NCBI GenBank assembly: GCA_022843955.1
Contig: JALHMQ010000020.1
Span: 29,605-93,604, forward strand
Length of the DNA stretch: 64,000 nucleotides
Direction of reading: 5' to 3'
Source: Burkholderiaceae bacterium
GTDB taxonomy: Bacteria; Pseudomonadota; Gammaproteobacteria; Burkholderiales; Burkholderiaceae_F
Made by a program: the position numbers and the translations under genes
Shown here: in pieces, positions 24,072-32,446 of the stretch
How the letters are laid out: every line of letters starts with the position of its first letter
How positions within the stretch are numbered: the stretch's first letter is position 1
Notes under the pieces: generated by a model
What the model was told of the DNA's origin: nothing
What the model saw: the letters and a program-made list of their open reading frames with translations, nothing else
Databases searched by the model: none

Positions 24072-27000
24072 CTACAGCCGCGTGGGACAGCTGAACTGTT
24101 CGAGTTCGCGCAGGCGGAATGGGTTCTGCACGCTGTTGGTGGTCACCTCGAACACCGCCTTGCGGCCATCGACATCGAAGGTCACGCGAAACTTCTCCGG
24201 CTGTGCGGTGGGCTCGATCTTGGTGCGATCGAACAGGCGGAACAACGACCACGGCCCGTCGAAGGTGGCGCCGGAGGGGCGACCCGCCGGTGTCGGCGCC
24301 AGGGTGAGCCGGACCTGGCTGGTGCCGCGCGGGCCGGGCCAGGTGATGGCGGTCGGCACCTGCGGCCCGTGGCTGTAGCGCACCAGCTGTCCATCCACAT
24401 CGAGGTTGAACTGCGTGATGCTGGCGTCCATTTCGACCGGCTTCATTTCCATCCGCAGCGCCGGCGTCTTGCCGCCGCCGCGGAAGAACACGTCACGGAT
24501 GATCTGCGCCCGCTCGAACTGGGTGAGGCCGGCGGAGGCATCGCCACCGGACAACTCGCCGGTCTTGCGGAACGTCCACGGGCGAGTGCTGGTGTCGACG
24601 AACGGCAGCAACTCGCGCTGCACGAAGTCGTCCATCAGCCCGCCGGCCGAGAACACGCGGGCAAAGTCGTCCTGCGTGGCATCGCGGTCGCTGGCACGAA
24701 CCAGCGGATAGCGACCGGCCAGCGCCTTGCTGCAGAAGTCCGACACCTGGGCCGTGAGCTTCTCGTTGAGCAGGCTGCGGGTCTGGCCCTGGATGCCACG
24801 CAACGCGAGATCGGCCAGATCGCCCATGGTGGAGCGCACCGGATCGGGCAGGCGCGCCGCCTCCGCCTTGATGCGGGTGGCGATGTCCGATGGCGGTGGA
24901 TTGAGCTTGCGCTTCTGCGCGTCGTCGACCCCGACCAGATAGGTGTACAGCTCGCCCATCAGTCCGCCCACCTGGTCGATCTGCGCCGGCTTGCCAGCGA
25001 CCATGCGACGCAACGATTCGAAGCGACTGTCGACGATCAGCTCGGGGCGCGCCACCGTGCCGGTGGCCGGCGCCGAATTCACGCCGGCCTTGCCGAACAG
25101 CTTGGCCATCTCGTCGCGCTTGCCGCGCAGCGTGTCGGCCACCTTGTCGGCCACGCCCTTGTCGCTGCCTTCGGCGGGCACCAGCGTGACTTCCTTGACG
25201 ATCGCACGCATCAAAGTCGGCAGCGGCGAGTCGCTGGCCGACAGCACCTGCGCGAGCTGGATGCTCTGCGCCATGCCGGGCGGGCGGATCACGCGGATGT
25301 CGCGCACGAAGGCTTCCCACGTGTTGGCGTAGTCGTCCAGATACAGGCGACGCACCCCTTCGAGCACGGGGTCGGTGCCGCTGGCGCGCGCCGCGGCGGC
25401 CTGGGCCTTGTCGGTCGCGGTGCTCTCGGTGCCGAGCACCCAGTGCTGCTCCGCTTCAAGCTGGCGGGAGACCCGCTCGGCCTCGGTCACGAAGGCCTTG
25501 TGGTACCCGTCGAACGAATACAGGCCGGGCACGCCGCGCGTCAGCGGCTCGCCACTGGCGCGCATGAACACCAGCGCGGCCGACGGTCCGGCGGCGCGGG
25601 CGATGGTGAACTCTGGGATGTCGCTCCCCACGCCCTGCCGCTTGAGGCGGTTGTAGATGCGCTGCTCGGTGGTGGAGCGCGACAGCAGTTCGCGTGCGCG
25701 GGCAATCAGCGCGGCGTTGGCCGGCATCGGCGAGACCACCGCGCCGCGCTCGAACAAGGCGAGCAAGTGCGTCTCTAGTTCCTGGCGCTGTTCGAGCGTG
25801 ACATCGCGCGGCAGGCTGCCCTCCCAGTCGGCGGCGATGAAGAGCTTGAGGGCGGTCGGCTCGAAGTGCTCGGGCTGCTGCAGCATCAGGTAGGCCTTCA
25901 ACCCCTCGTACAGCAGTTCCGGGTTGACGGCACCGGCGCTGGTCATCAGCTGCTCGACGCGCAGCGCCAGGCGCGGCAGAAAGGCATCCTGCAGCAGGCG
26001 ACGATACGACTGCTCCGAGGCGGCTGACAACTTGCCACCCTGATACAGGCCAAAGCCCATGCTCCACGGAACCGCGGCGTCCGATTTGCCGCCAGCCGTT
26101 TCAGAGGCCGCGGCCAGCTGGCGCACCGAGCGCAGCAAGGGCAGCAGGGCGACCACATCGGTACTGGGTGTGGCATCCAGGCGACCAACTTCTCGCGTGA
26201 CCTCTTCGGCGCGCTTGGCCACCTCGGCGACGTAACTGGTGTTGCGCGTGTAGCTGATCGTCCATGCCACCAGGAAGCCGACCGTGAGCAGCGCCACCGA
26301 GGCGAGTGCGGCGGCATGCAGCAGGCGGCGGCGCTGTTCCCAGCGCCGATCGGTCCCGGCTACCTCGGCCTCGTGGAACACCACCTCGCGCAGGAAGCGG
26401 GTCAGGAAGAAGCTGCGTCCGGCTTCGGGGCGGGACGCGGCGAGGCTGCGCTGCAGGCCGAACGAGCGCGACAGCGAGCCCAGAACGCGGTCCAGCGGCG
26501 TGCCCTCCTGCGTGCCGCTGGTGAGGTAGACGCCACGCAGCAGTGCCTGCTCCTCGAAGCGGGTGCCGCCAAACACGCGTTCGAGCAGGTCGCCAAGCGG
26601 CGCGGACAGCGCGGTGAACTGCTGCGGGAAACCGTAAAGCAGGGCGCGACGCGCCGGGTCGCGTTCCTTCTGCATGCGGTCGATCAGCTGCGCGTTCAGG
26701 CGCTGCTCGAGATAGCCGTACTCCGTGCGCCAATGCCCCAGTGTCGCGCCGCCGGCCCCGCTCGCGGCCTGGGACAACGGGAAGGTGAAGCCCCAGGCCT
26801 GCGCGCGTTCTTCCTTGCCGAGGTCGCTGAAGAACTCGTTGAATCCGGCCAGCAGGTCCGCCTTGGTCAGCAGCACGTACACCGGGAACTGCAGCTTCAG
26901 CCCCTCGTGCAGCTCCTGAATGCGCTGGCGCAGCGCGGCGGCATGCTCGGCCCGCTGCTGCGGTGTCTGCGTGAGCAGGTCGGTGACGCTGACGGTGAGC

Positions 27001-27710
27001 AACACGCCGTTGATCGGCCGGCGCGGCCGATGCTTCTTCAGCAAAGTCAGGAAGCCCTGCCAGGCGGACGCGTCGGCGGCACGGTCGCTGTCTTGCGTCG
27101 TGTAGCGGCCGGCGGTGTCGAGCAGCACGGCTTCGTCGGTAAACCACCAGTCGCAGTTGCGGGTGCCGCCGACGCCCTTGACGGCCTCGGGGCCAAGCTC
27201 CGCAGCGAGCGGAAAGCGCAGGCCGGCATTGAGCAGTGCGGTGGTCTTGCCGGACCCGGGTGCGCCGATAAACAGGTACCAGGGCAGCTGGTACAGGTGG
27301 TGCGACGGTGACAGCATGGCCAGCCGGTCACGCAGACTCGGCTTGCGCTCGGCGAAGCGCGCCTTCTTGAGAATTTTCAGCGCAGACTCGAAGCGCTGCT
27401 TGAGCGCTTCGACTTCGGCCGGACTTTGCAGCGGCGTACCTGGCGCTGCCGGTGCGGCGGGCGCCTCGGCAATGCCTTCGATCAGCTTGCGGTCCTTGCG
27501 GCGCGCGGCGTGCAGTTGCCAGGCCACCCGCGCGACGTACAGCAGCAGCACCAGCGCGATCACGACCCAACGCACGGCCGCCGACTCGAGCGGATGCCAA
27601 TCGGCGATTGCGATCAACGGGCCGACGAACCAGATCAGCAGCGCCAAGGCCAACAGGCCGATCGCGCGCAGCGTCCATCGGTTGAAGAAGAAGGCGATCA
27701 GCTTCTTCAC
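24072..27710 (-). CDS. tssM: T6SS inner-membrane complex protein TssM (IcmF)
   Basis: This 1212-residue protein has the standard TssM layout: two N-terminal transmembrane helices (about residues 14-36 and 46-62), a cytoplasmic NTPase-like domain with Walker A GAPGSGKTT at 149-157 and the ECDTAGRYT-like LLDTAGRYTT segment, a third membrane helix near residues 458-480 (ALLTVGFLVAWTISYTRN), and a large periplasmic part that contacts TssJ and the outer membrane. The Walker A site is intact, unlike some TssM proteins that lack it. The GTG start overlaps the tssL stop (GTGA), so the two membrane partners are translationally coupled. The protein ends in LRELEQFSCPTRL. Confidence 0.97.
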   Translation of the reverse strand: MKKLIAFFFNRWTLRAIGLLALALLIWFVGPLIAIADWHPLESAAVRWVVIALVLLLYVARVAWQLHAARRKDRKLIEGIAEAPAAPAAPGTPLQSPAEVEALKQRFESALKILKKARFAERKPSLRDRLAMLSPSHHLYQLPWYLFIGAPGSGKTTALLNAGLRFPLAAELGPEAVKGVGGTRNCDWWFTDEAVLLDTAGRYTTQDSDRAADASAWQGFLTLLKKHRPRRPINGVLLTVSVTDLLTQTPQQRAEHAAALRQRIQELHEGLKLQFPVYVLLTKADLLAGFNEFFSDLGKEERAQAWGFTFPLSQAASGAGGATLGHWRTEYGYLEQRLNAQLIDRMQKERDPARRALLYGFPQQFTALSAPLGDLLERVFGGTRFEEQALLRGVYLTSGTQEGTPLDRVLGSLSRSFGLQRSLAASRPEAGRSFFLTRFLREVVFHEAEVAGTDRRWEQRRRLLHAAALASVALLTVGFLVAWTISYTRNTSYVAEVAKRAEEVTREVGRLDATPSTDVVALLPLLRSVRQLAAASETAGGKSDAAVPWSMGFGLYQGGKLSAASEQSYRRLLQDAFLPRLALRVEQLMTSAGAVNPELLYEGLKAYLMLQQPEHFEPTALKLFIAADWEGSLPRDVTLEQRQELETHLLALFERGAVVSPMPANAALIARARELLSRSTTEQRIYNRLKRQGVGSDIPEFTIARAAGPSAALVFMRASGEPLTRGVPGLYSFDGYHKAFVTEAERVSRQLEAEQHWVLGTESTATDKAQAAAARASGTDPVLEGVRRLYLDDYANTWEAFVRDIRVIRPPGMAQSIQLAQVLSASDSPLPTLMRAIVKEVTLVPAEGSDKGVADKVADTLRGKRDEMAKLFGKAGVNSAPATGTVARPELIVDSRFESLRRMVAGKPAQIDQVGGLMGELYTYLVGVDDAQKRKLNPPPSDIATRIKAEAARLPDPVRSTMGDLADLALRGIQGQTRSLLNEKLTAQVSDFCSKALAGRYPLVRASDRDATQDDFARVFSAGGLMDDFVQRELLPFVDTSTRPWTFRKTGELSGGDASAGLTQFERAQIIRDVFFRGGGKTPALRMEMKPVEMDASITQFNLDVDGQLVRYSHGPQVPTAITWPGPRGTSQVRLTLAPTPAGRPSGATFDGPWSLFRLFDRTKIEPTAQPEKFRVTFDVDGRKAVFEVTTNSVQNPFRLRELEQFSCPTRL

Positions 27711-29059
27711 TTGGTCGCTCCCACCGGCGCGGCGACGGTGCGCACGCCGGCGTCTTCAGAGGCGGCAACGAACAGCGTGATCTCGACGCGCCGGTTACGT
27801 GACCGTCCTTCGGCACTCGCGTTGTCTGCAATCGGCTCGGCATCGGCACGGCCCTCCGCTTTGAGCCTGGCGGCCGCCGTGCGCGTGGCGAGCAATTGCG
27901 CCACCGATTCCGCACGCGCCGTCGACAGGTGCCAATTGGACGGAAAGCGCAGTGACCGGATCGGCTGGTTGTCGCTGTGGCCGGTCACCACGACTGCGCC
28001 TGGGGTGGCGTTGAGGGCATCAGCAATGCGTAGCAAGAGTTCGTTTCGCCCGGGTTCAACGGCCGCGCTGCCCGGCGCGAACAGGCCGTCGCCGCGCAAG
28101 GTCACCACCGAGCGGTTGCCGTCGTCCTTGACCGCCACCAAGCCCTCGGCGATTTCCCGTTGCAGAAACTTCGCCAGGCGCGGTGGCGCCTGCACGGCCG
28201 GCGCGGCGGCCGAGGCGGCGGTGGCGGCGGTGGCTCGCACGTTCTGGATCTGCGCGAACACCGGGTCCGACACCCCACCCAGGGCGAGCGTGAAGCCGAG
28301 GTAGACGATCAGCAGCAGCAGCGCACCGGCGGCCAGCCCCACCCACACCGGCACCTCGGCCAGCAGCGACTTGCGCACCGGGATCGCCGCCTGCCAGTGC
28401 GGCGACAGTTCGCGCTCGTACTCGCCGGCCTCCTTGCGCAGCATTTGCGCCAGGCGCTCGCGCAGCGCTTCGAGCTGGCTGCGTCCGTCCTGCGCCACTG
28501 CAAAGCGGCCTTGCAGGCCGAGACCGAGGCAGACGTACATCAGCTCTAACAGGTCGCGATTGGCGGTCGGGTTCTCGGCCAGCTTGCCGAGCAGGACAAA
28601 GAACTTCTCGCCGCCCCAGGCTTCGTTGTGGAACAGCACGAGCAGGCTGTGATGCGCCCAGACTCCCGAGCCGCCCCACGGGGTTTGCGCCGCGGTCTCG
28701 TCGATCAGCGTGCACAGCGCGTAGCGGGCGGCGATCACCTTCTCGTTGGCCACGCCGCTGGCGCGCGCCTGCTGCTCGAACGCGCGCATCGCCTGCGCCA
28801 GCTGTTCGCGCAGGCCGGCCGGGTTGGCGTGCTGCGGCGTGGCGCGCAACTGCGGCACGAGGTTGAGCAGCGGATTGGCGGCGGCCAGCAGGGGATTGAG
28901 GCCCGCTGCCGGGGCGGGCTCGCCGGTGTCTGCAGTGTGGATCGCCGCCGCGCGCGGGGCGGCGGCCGCAGCAGCGGGCGCCGGCGGACGCCCGCGCCCG
29001 CCCGGCGTGGGCATGATCACGGTGCGGTCGTCATCGGGCGGCGGCGGATTGCTGCTCAT
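27707..29059 (-). CDS. tssL: T6SS membrane protein TssL (DotU) with C-terminal OmpA domain
   Basis: This 450-residue protein starts with a disordered Pro/Ala-rich leader (~55 residues). A DotU domain follows with ALCTLIDETAAQTPWGG and FHNEAWGGEKFF, then VCLGLGLQGRF. A single transmembrane helix lies near residues 240-260 (VWVGLAAGALLLLIVYLGF). The C-terminus is an OmpA-like peptidoglycan-binding domain with VVVTGHSDNQPIRSLRFPSN and the final RSRNRRVEITL. The fused OmpA domain means this TssL can anchor the membrane complex to peptidoglycan itself, without a separate TagL/TagN. It sits between tssK (47 bases upstream) and tssM (4-base overlap). Confidence 0.96.
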   Translation of the reverse strand: MSSNPPPPDDDRTVIMPTPGGRGRPPAPAAAAAAPRAAAIHTADTGEPAPAAGLNPLLAAANPLLNLVPQLRATPQHANPAGLREQLAQAMRAFEQQARASGVANEKVIAARYALCTLIDETAAQTPWGGSGVWAHHSLLVLFHNEAWGGEKFFVLLGKLAENPTANRDLLELMYVCLGLGLQGRFAVAQDGRSQLEALRERLAQMLRKEAGEYERELSPHWQAAIPVRKSLLAEVPVWVGLAAGALLLLIVYLGFTLALGGVSDPVFAQIQNVRATAATAASAAAPAVQAPPRLAKFLQREIAEGLVAVKDDGNRSVVTLRGDGLFAPGSAAVEPGRNELLLRIADALNATPGAVVVTGHSDNQPIRSLRFPSNWHLSTARAESVAQLLATRTAAARLKAEGRADAEPIADNASAEGRSRNRRVEITLFVAASEDAGVRTVAAPVGATK

Positions 29060-29106
29060 GAGAGGCGATCCAAGGTCGGGTCAGGCGGCGACGCGCGCGG
29101 TGGAGC

Positions 29107-30441
29107 TCAGCCGCGGATCGCCCACAGGGCCAGTTCCAGGCCGGGGAACTCGCCCGCGACGTGCAGCGCAAGCGAACCCGACTTCTGCAACGCGCGGTAC
29201 AGATCGCTGCCGCGCTCCAGCTCGAAGTACGTGAAGCCGGCGTGGAACGGGACCTGGCGCGGTGCGACCTGCAGCGGCTGCAGCGCGATGCCGGGCAGCT
29301 GCAGGTTGACGAGATCGCGGATCTTGTCGCTGGGACCCGCCTTCACCTGGGTTGGAAAGCGGGCGCGCAAGGCTTCGGGCGGGATCTGCGCGTTGGCAGC
29401 GAGGACCAGCGTGCCGGCCTGCAGCAGCTCCAGGTCGGCGATCACCGCAACCCGCACCCCAAAGCGTTTCTCGATGAGGTCGATCTGCACCGCGGCGGCC
29501 TCGGGCCGCGCCGACAGCAGCGAGCGCAGCTCGGCCACCACAGGCGCGAAGCTGGCACGCAGGTCATCCTGCCGGTACTGCACCGCAAAGCGTGGGCGGC
29601 GACCGCCTGGATTGAACACCGCCAGATCGCCGGTGAGCTGCAACAGGTGCTCGAACAGTTCTTCCGGATGCACTTGCGGCGTGGCACCCAGGTGGGCGAA
29701 CAGCGGCTGGTGCCGGTTGATGGTCTGCAGCATCAGGAACTCGGCCACCTCGCCGATGCCGCCGCGGCCGGGCTGGCCAAGCGACGCGGCCAGAGCCTCG
29801 CCCAACTGCTGCAGGCGGCCATGGATGTCGGCGACCATCGCGCCAAGCACCGCACTGGCGGCCAGGTGCAGCGTCGGCGCGATGAAGTCGCGCGCCAGCA
29901 CCACGGTGTTGTCGGCGCGCCGCTCCAGCACCTGCGCCACGGCCAGGCGGCAGTAGCCGTCCACCGCATCGCGCTCGCGCATCAGGCGCAGGCGCAGCGA
30001 ACCCACCTGGATCAGCGCTGCCTGGCTGCCGGCGCCAGCGGTGTCGATCACTTCAGTTTCGCTGGCGCAGTAGCGCGCCAGCCGCCGCTCGCCGCTGCCG
30101 GCCTCCACATCGACGGTGCCGGCCTGGCGCAGCGGCAGGGCGAGCACGACACACTCGTCCTTCATCAGCGGATCGATGTCGATCGCCGGCGGCGGCGCAT
30201 CGGTGCCTGGCATGTCGAACGGCGTGCCATCGGGCATCAGGCCGGCGGCCGTGCGCAGTTGCAGCTTGCCCAGTGCGAGTGCAGCGGTATCGATCTCCAG
30301 CTGCGTGAAGCCCCAGGCGTTGCGCAACAGCGGGCGGGTGCGACCGTCGAGCAGGTGCTCGAGGTGGCGATCCTGCTGCTGGAAGTGCTGCGGCTGGAGG
30401 AACATGCCCTCCGACCAGACCACCTTGTTGTTCCAGGCCAT
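29107..30441 (-). CDS. tssK: T6SS baseplate protein TssK
   Basis: This is a 444-residue TssK with the conserved start MAWNNKVVWSEGMFLQPQHF and QQQDRHLEHLLDGR, plus the later QTINRHQPLFAHLG segment. TssK links the baseplate wedges to the TssL/TssM membrane complex through its C-terminal receptor-binding-like domain. The start at 30441 gives the canonical N-terminus; the frame is open 63 codons upstream but that part does not look like TssK. It follows tssJ by 98 bases and precedes tssL by 47 bases. The ribosome binding site is weak. Confidence 0.96.
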   Translation of the reverse strand: MAWNNKVVWSEGMFLQPQHFQQQDRHLEHLLDGRTRPLLRNAWGFTQLEIDTAALALGKLQLRTAAGLMPDGTPFDMPGTDAPPPAIDIDPLMKDECVVLALPLRQAGTVDVEAGSGERRLARYCASETEVIDTAGAGSQAALIQVGSLRLRLMRERDAVDGYCRLAVAQVLERRADNTVVLARDFIAPTLHLAASAVLGAMVADIHGRLQQLGEALAASLGQPGRGGIGEVAEFLMLQTINRHQPLFAHLGATPQVHPEELFEHLLQLTGDLAVFNPGGRRPRFAVQYRQDDLRASFAPVVAELRSLLSARPEAAAVQIDLIEKRFGVRVAVIADLELLQAGTLVLAANAQIPPEALRARFPTQVKAGPSDKIRDLVNLQLPGIALQPLQVAPRQVPFHAGFTYFELERGSDLYRALQKSGSLALHVAGEFPGLELALWAIRG

Positions 30442-30539
30442 GAGTCTCGTCGATTCTTTCCGGTGGCCACGCCTTGCGGCAGTGTGGTGTCGGCCCGATG
30501 ACGGCGCGCCCTGCGCAGGCAGCCGCGCTGCAGCTGAAG

Positions 30540-31010
30540 TTACTTGCTGTTGATCGTCGCGCGCGTGCCGTCGAGTGCGATTGTCAGTGTATTGAGCTTC
30601 GCCGGTGTCACAGCGATCGTAGCGCGCCACTGCGCGCGGTCGATCTCGCGGAACGCAGCGACCACGCCGACGAAGCGCGTGTCGGGCTGCAATGTCCGCT
30701 CGATGACGCGCTTGTCGCCGGGCGCCAGTTGGATTTCCTCGACAGCAAGCAGCTCGGCCGCGAGCGTGTCGCGCTCGCGCTCGAACAGGCTGAAGAAGTC
30801 GGCGCCATCGAACGCGGTGCGGGTCTTCAGTTCATAGAACTTGATGACGAGCGGGGAGGCGCGGCCGCGGCGGTCCGGGTTCACCGCGGAGGTGGCGGCG
30901 ATCTCTGCCTTCACGCGGGCCGGGGCGGGGGGACCGCTTGCGCAGCCAGCCAGCAAAGCAACGGCAATCAGGCTCGACCAGCCCAGTCGCGACGGCACGG
31001 AAATGCGCAT
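30540..31010 (-). CDS. tssJ: T6SS outer-membrane lipoprotein TssJ
   Basis: This is a 156-residue lipoprotein. The N-terminal signal MRISVPSRLGWSSLIAVALL leads to a lipobox LAGC with the acylated cysteine at residue 23. The mature part has a TssJ-type beta sandwich: SPLVIKFYELKTRTAF, then DFFSLFERE, and a final strand LNTLTIALDG. TssJ binds the periplasmic end of TssM and roots the membrane complex in the outer membrane. AAGGGG precedes the ATG at 31010. It is the first gene of the minus-strand tssJ-K-L-M-tagF unit, which starts 191 bases after the end of moaA, so the promoter probably lies in that gap. Confidence 0.93.
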   Translation of the reverse strand: MRISVPSRLGWSSLIAVALLAGCASGPPAPARVKAEIAATSAVNPDRRGRASPLVIKFYELKTRTAFDGADFFSLFERERDTLAAELLAVEEIQLAPGDKRVIERTLQPDTRFVGVVAAFREIDRAQWRATIAVTPAKLNTLTIALDGTRATINSK

Positions 31011-31201
31011 GATGCCCCTTGTGATGCGTGGAGCCGGACGATACCGGTCAACCCGGTCCGCTGACCAGCGGCGGCGCGATCGCTTGTTGTGTGATGACCG
31101 ACTTTTCCACCCGATCAGGCGCGATCGGTGCGACGGCAAACGTGCTTCCGACGATCCTGTACTCGAGACGCGCGCCGCGCGTGCACAGCGCTGGCCGTCG
31201 A

Positions 31202-32314
31202 TCAACCGCCGATGTATGACATCTCGATCTTCTTGATCCCGACGGTGGCGGCGCTGCGCAGTTCGGAATAGCGGTCGCCGCGACCGCGCCAGATGCGGCC
31301 GATGGCACCGGCGATCTGCGCATCGGTAGCCTGCGTGCGCAGCAGGGTGCGCAGGTCGTAGCCCTGCTGGGCGAACAGACACAGGTAGAGCTTGCCTTCG
31401 GTCGACAGTCGCGCGCGGGTGCAATCGGCGCAGAACGCCTGGGTGACGCTGGAGATGACGCCGATCTCGCCACCGCCGTCGCGGTAGCGCCAGCGCTCGG
31501 CGACTTCGCCGCGATAGTTGGGATCGGCATTCTCGAGCGGCAACTCGGCGTTGATGCGTGTCACCACGTCGGCCGAGGGGACGACGTCGTCCATCCGCCA
31601 GCCGTTGCTGGCACCGACGTCCATGAACTCGATGAAGCGCAGGATATGACCGCTGCCATGGAAGTGCCGTGCCATCGGCACGATCTGATGGTCGTTGACG
31701 CCGCGCTTGACGACCATGTTGACCTTGACCGGGGTCAGACCTGCTGCGCGCGCGGCCTCGATGCCTTCGAGCACGGAAGAAACCGGGAAGTCGACATCGT
31801 TCATGGCGCGGAACACGGCGTCGTCGAGGGCATCGAGCGACACGGTGATGCGTCGCAGGCCGGCATCGGCCAGCGACTGCGCCTTGCGCGAGAGGATCGA
31901 GCCGTTGGTGGTCAGGGTGAGATCGAGCGGCTTGCCCTGCGGCGTATGCAGGCGGGACAGCATCTCGATCAGTCGTTCGACGTTCTTGCGCAGCAGAGGC
32001 TCGCCGCCCGTCAGGCGGATCTTCTCCACCCCGTGGGCAACGAACAGGCGCGTGACGCGGGTGATTTCCTCGAACGAAAGCAGGTCGCCATGTGGAAGGA
32101 AGTGGTAGTTCTTGTCGAACACTTCCTTCGGCATGCAGTACGTGCAGCGGAAATTGCAGCGGTCGGTGACCGAAATGCGCAGGTCGCGCAGCGGTCGGCT
32201 GCGGCGGTCCGCCACCAGGCCATCGGGCGTCTCGGTGGCGCCGAGCAGTTCGAGTGGCGGCGGCGCCAGCGTGGCGGTGCGGACATCGAGCAGAGGAATC
32301 ACGCGATCGGTCAT
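31202..32314 (-). CDS. moaA: GTP 3',8-cyclase MoaA (molybdenum cofactor biosynthesis)
   Basis: This 370-residue radical-SAM enzyme rearranges GTP in the first step of molybdopterin synthesis, together with MoaC. The N-terminal SAM-binding cluster motif is C53-x3-C57-x2-C60 in [13 protein letters not shown]. The second cluster is formed by the C-terminal cysteines in [11 protein letters not shown] and YLCLF. The protein ends in the conserved double glycine (SYIGG) needed for activity. The GGEPLLR SAM-binding motif is also present. It lies downstream of rne on the same strand with a 132-base gap and is followed by tssJ; MoaA is not functionally linked to either. Confidence 0.96.
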   Translation of the reverse strand: MTDRVIPLLDVRTATLAPPPLELLGATETPDGLVADRRSRPLRDLRISVTDRCNFRCTYCMPKEVFDKNYHFLPHGDLLSFEEITRVTRLFVAHGVEKIRLTGGEPLLRKNVERLIEMLSRLHTPQGKPLDLTLTTNGSILSRKAQSLADAGLRRITVSLDALDDAVFRAMNDVDFPVSSVLEGIEAARAAGLTPVKVNMVVKRGVNDHQIVPMARHFHGSGHILRFIEFMDVGASNGWRMDDVVPSADVVTRINAELPLENADPNYRGEVAERWRYRDGGGEIGVISSVTQAFCADCTRARLSTEGKLYLCLFAQQGYDLRTLLRTQATDAQIAGAIGRIWRGRGDRYSELRSAATVGIKKIEMSYIGG

Positions 32315-32446
32315 GGCAGTCCAGCAGTTGCCCGCGCCGATGTTAGACGCGTGACTGCAGCGCGCAAGCCCGGCCGGAGCAAGACCCGGTTGACGGAGCG
32401 GTTTCGATACCTCACAGGAGATAGCGAAACCGCAACCAGCGCATTT

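Noticed and set aside
26101..27147. Minus-strand open frame overlapping tssM in another frame
   Set aside because: tssM with its intact Walker A site explains this DNA; the alternative translation has no family similarity.
31048..31530. 160-codon minus-strand frame overlapping the end of moaA as an intact gene
   Set aside because: Most of it is moaA in another frame and no proper start exists outside moaA; only the short 3' part looks protein-like and is noted as a finding.
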